Part shown: piece by piece, positions 62,325 through 64,000 of the stretch
Layout: each line of letters starts with the position of its first letter
Position numbering within the stretch: the stretch's first letter is position 1
Assembly (NCBI RefSeq): GCF_023660105.1
Contig: NZ_JAMHGA010000044.1
Span: 186,001 to 250,000, forward strand
Direction: 5' to 3'
Length of the DNA stretch: 64,000 bases
Origin: Desulfovibrio aminophilus
GTDB lineage: Bacteria > Desulfobacterota > Desulfovibrionia > Desulfovibrionales > Desulfovibrionaceae
The notes under the pieces: model-generated
Seen by the model: only the letters and a program-made list of their open reading frames with translations
The model's database searches: none
What the model was told of the DNA's origin: nothing
Position numbers and translations under genes: made by a program

Positions 62325-62336
62325 TTTTCACATTGA
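62313..62336 (-). promoter_or_regulatory. CRP/FNR-type inverted repeat overlapping the -24 element
   Basis: TCAATGTG-N8-CACATTGA is a perfect 8-nt inverted repeat. The TGTG-N8-CACA spacing matches CRP-family sites. It overlaps the sigma-54 -24 box, so a bound regulator would probably repress. Confidence 0.6.
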
Positions 62337-62604
62337 GTTTAACACACCGTTTTTATTCAACTTAATTTCAAGCCCGCACTCCCGTGACGAAATGGCGTGG
62401 GACACATTCGCGCGGGTGCATGCGAAAGGGCTCAATTTTCCAAGAAAAATTCTCCCGCCCTCGATTGGGTCACAATCGCGCACCCAAACAAGAAAAAACA
62501 ACATGCTAAAAATACTTACTTTTACCTCTCTGCGCTCACATATCTCAGCCCGCCGCGCGCTTCCGGGACACAACGCGTCGGCCCGGACGGCCGCAATCGC
62601 CCCC

Positions 62605-64000
62605 TCACGACCGCATGGTCTCCACGATGCCGTTCAGGTCCTCCGAAAGGCCGCGCAGACGTTCGCCGATGGCCACGGCCCGCTCCATGGCCTCGGCCGT
62701 GTCGCGGGCGATGGACCGGACCGTGGCCGAGGTGCGGGCGATCTGCTCCGAGGCGGCGGACTGCTGCTCGGCGGCCGCGGCGATGGCCTGGGACTGGGCG
62801 GCCGCGGACGATGCCTCGTCGAGGATCGCGCGCAGCGCCTCGCCCGCCTGACGGCTCAGGCTTCCACCGGTCTCCACGGCCCGGACCGCCGCATTCATGG
62901 CCGCGTCACATTGACCCACCGCCTCTTCAATGGCCCCGGTGGAGCGCGCCACCTGCTTGGTGGCGTCGGTGGTCTTCTCGGCCAGTTTGCGCACCTCTCC
63001 GGCCACCACGGCGAAGCCTCGTCCGGCGTCGCCCGCGCGGGCGGCCTCGATGGCCGCGTTCAGGGCCAGCAGGTTCGTCTGGTCCGCGATGTCGTCGATG
63101 ACGCCGAGGATGGCCGCGATCTCGTGGGCCTGTTCCCCCAGGCGGCCGAGGTTCTCGGCCACTCCGGCGAAGGCCGCGCGCACGGATTCGATGGCCTGGT
63201 CCGTCTCCCGGGCCACCGCCGCGCCACGCTCGCCCTCCTCGCGGACCCGTTCGGACTGGGCGGCGGACATCGAGGCGCTGCGGCTCACTTCCAGGATCGA
63301 GGCGTTCATCTGCTCCACGGCCGTGGCCGTCTCCTCGGTGCGCACGCGCTGCTCCGACGCGCCCCGGCCGGCCACTTCCACCTGCTCGCCCAGGCTGCGG
63401 GACTCCTCGCCCAACCGGCAAACCACCTCGCGAGCCTGTTCCGCGGCCCGGGCGATGACCGAGCCCTGGGCCTCGATGCGCGCCTGCTGCTCCCGCAAGG
63501 TGGTGATCTCGAACCAGAGGGCGATGGAACCGAACAGCTCGCCGTCCTCTCCGAGAATCGGCGCGGTGGTGGCCTCCACCACCCGCTTCTCCCCGGACGG
63601 GGTGGTGAACGCCAGCTCCCGGTCGTTGCGGGCCTTGTCGCGCAGGGCCAGACAGAGCAGGGTCTCCTGGCCCTCCTTGCCGAACACGAAGCGGCTGGAA
63701 CTCCAGCCCAGGTAGTCCCCGGGCGCTCCCGGCTTGCCCATGGCCCCGAGCATCTCCTTGTTGGTGAAGATGAGCCGGTCTTCCGGGTCCACGATGCTCA
63801 CCGGGACCGGCAGGCAGTTCAGCACGCCCTGGGAGAACCCGAGCCGCGCGCGGAGCATGGCCGACATGCGCAGCACGTTCTCCTTGAGTTCATCGAATTC
63901 GGACCGATAGGAGCCCCCGATCCGCGCATCCAGGTCGCCGTCGGCCACGGCCCGGGAATAGTCCCGGATGGCCAGCACGGGCGCGAGGACCAGCCGCCGG
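62605..64000 (-). CDS. Methyl-accepting chemotaxis protein, C-terminal part (5' end outside window)
   Basis: The frame is open to the window edge. The visible 464 residues begin in a HAMP domain ([33 protein letters not shown]), followed by a PAS domain ([30 protein letters not shown]...) and the cytoplasmic signalling domain. Its tip is [43 protein letters not shown], the CheA/CheW contact hairpin. No pentapeptide CheR-docking tail is seen at the end (ETMRS). The ligand-binding and membrane parts lie outside the window. Translation beyond 63978 continues without stop. Confidence 0.95.
   Translation of the reverse strand, partial: RRLVLAPVLAIRDYSRAVADGDLDARIGGSYRSEFDELKENVLRMSAMLRARLGFSQGVLNCLPVPVSIVDPEDRLIFTNKEMLGAMGKPGAPGDYLGWSSSRFVFGKEGQETLLCLALRDKARNDRELAFTTPSGEKRVVEATTAPILGEDGELFGSIALWFEITTLREQQARIEAQGSVIARAAEQAREVVCRLGEESRSLGEQVEVAGRGASEQRVRTEETATAVEQMNASILEVSRSASMSAAQSERVREEGERGAAVARETDQAIESVRAAFAGVAENLGRLGEQAHEIAAILGVIDDIADQTNLLALNAAIEAARAGDAGRGFAVVAGEVRKLAEKTTDATKQVARSTGAIEEAVGQCDAAMNAAVRAVETGGSLSRQAGEALRAILDEASSAAAQSQAIAAAAEQQSAASEQIARTSATVRSIARDTAEAMERAVAIGERLRGLSEDLNGIVETMRS

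Larger units (their letters stand above)
62211..62604. other. Intergenic region with sigma-54 control elements upstream of the TRAP operon
   Basis: No gene is supported. It holds a sigma-54 promoter (62308-62324), a 24-bp dyad (62313-62336), and further up a TTGGGT-N11-ACCCAA repeat enclosing CGCGCACCC (62465-62487). The part around 62330-62520 is AT-rich compared with the genes. A short minus-strand ORF at 62328-62573 is not convincing. Confidence 0.6.

Noticed and set aside
62328-62573. 81-codon minus-strand ORF in the gap between the chemoreceptor and the hydrolase gene
   Set aside because: It overlaps the sigma-54 promoter and the CRP-like dyad, has no ribosome site, and its composition is unlike the neighbouring genes.

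Overview
This 64 kb window is GC-rich, gene-dense bacterial chromosome. It most resembles a member of the Desulfovibrionaceae (sulfate-reducing Desulfobacterota), although no rRNA or dissimilatory sulfite reductase gene is present to prove it. The pointers are an archaeal-type entry to aromatic biosynthesis (ADH synthase plus dehydroquinate synthase II) fused in order to pheA-aroA-tyrA-trpEGDCFBA, several sigma-54 promoters, a TRAP transporter, and GGDEF/PAS signalling proteins.

Layout. 1-6.1 kb: end of jag, mnmE, a small unknown gene, a TIGR04282-like glycosyltransferase, an FMN-binding protein overlapping a threonine aldolase, and a two-domain ornithine-lipid-type acyltransferase. 6.3-19 kb: malQ, groES-groEL, a solute-binding protein overlapping a hybrid histidine kinase, a TPR protein, a Ubl/Mut7-C protein, pgm and a CgeB-like glycosyltransferase. 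19.1-30.8 kb (minus strand): a 12-gene aro-phe-tyr-trp operon. 31-35.4 kb: sigma-54-driven amt-glnK, then panC-panD-metK. 35.5-50.3 kb: degenerate GGDEF/TPR and GGDEF proteins, a PTS-EIIC/EAL fusion, prepilin peptidase, a PaaK-like ligase, a sialidase-fold protein, STAS, a DsbA-like lipoprotein, cardiolipin synthase, a zinc phospholipase C-like protein and an MFS exporter. 50.4-62.3 kb (minus strand): a locus with a phosphodiesterase-superfamily hydrolase, DctP, fused DctQM, an outer-membrane channel, a sigma-54 activator, OsmC, a DsrH/DsrE/DsrF-like trio and an alkyl sulfatase. 62.6-64 kb: the C-terminal part of a chemoreceptor.

Two things stand out. First, the aromatic operon appears to carry two stacked attenuators. 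A short leader ORF (30670-30762, minus) holds the run FFTYWYYW, flanked by classic 1:2, 2:3 and 3:4 pairing segments, upstream of the first gene. A second, Trp-specific attenuator lies between tyrA and trpE, where the 3' end of tyrA (three consecutive Trp codons) seems to act as the leader peptide. Both terminators share the same build: a 9-10 bp stem, one mismatch, 3 bp and a GCAA loop. Second, the 50-62 kb locus looks like a dedicated organosulfur or organo-ester uptake and sulfur-handling regulon. It has two sigma-54 promoters, its own activator, a shared candidate upstream motif and a CRP-like dyad. Both the activator and the alkyl sulfatase carry a single-base frameshift in a short G/C-rich stretch, which must be resolved as biology or sequence error.

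All calls come from reading the sequence. No database search, alignment or folding program was run.
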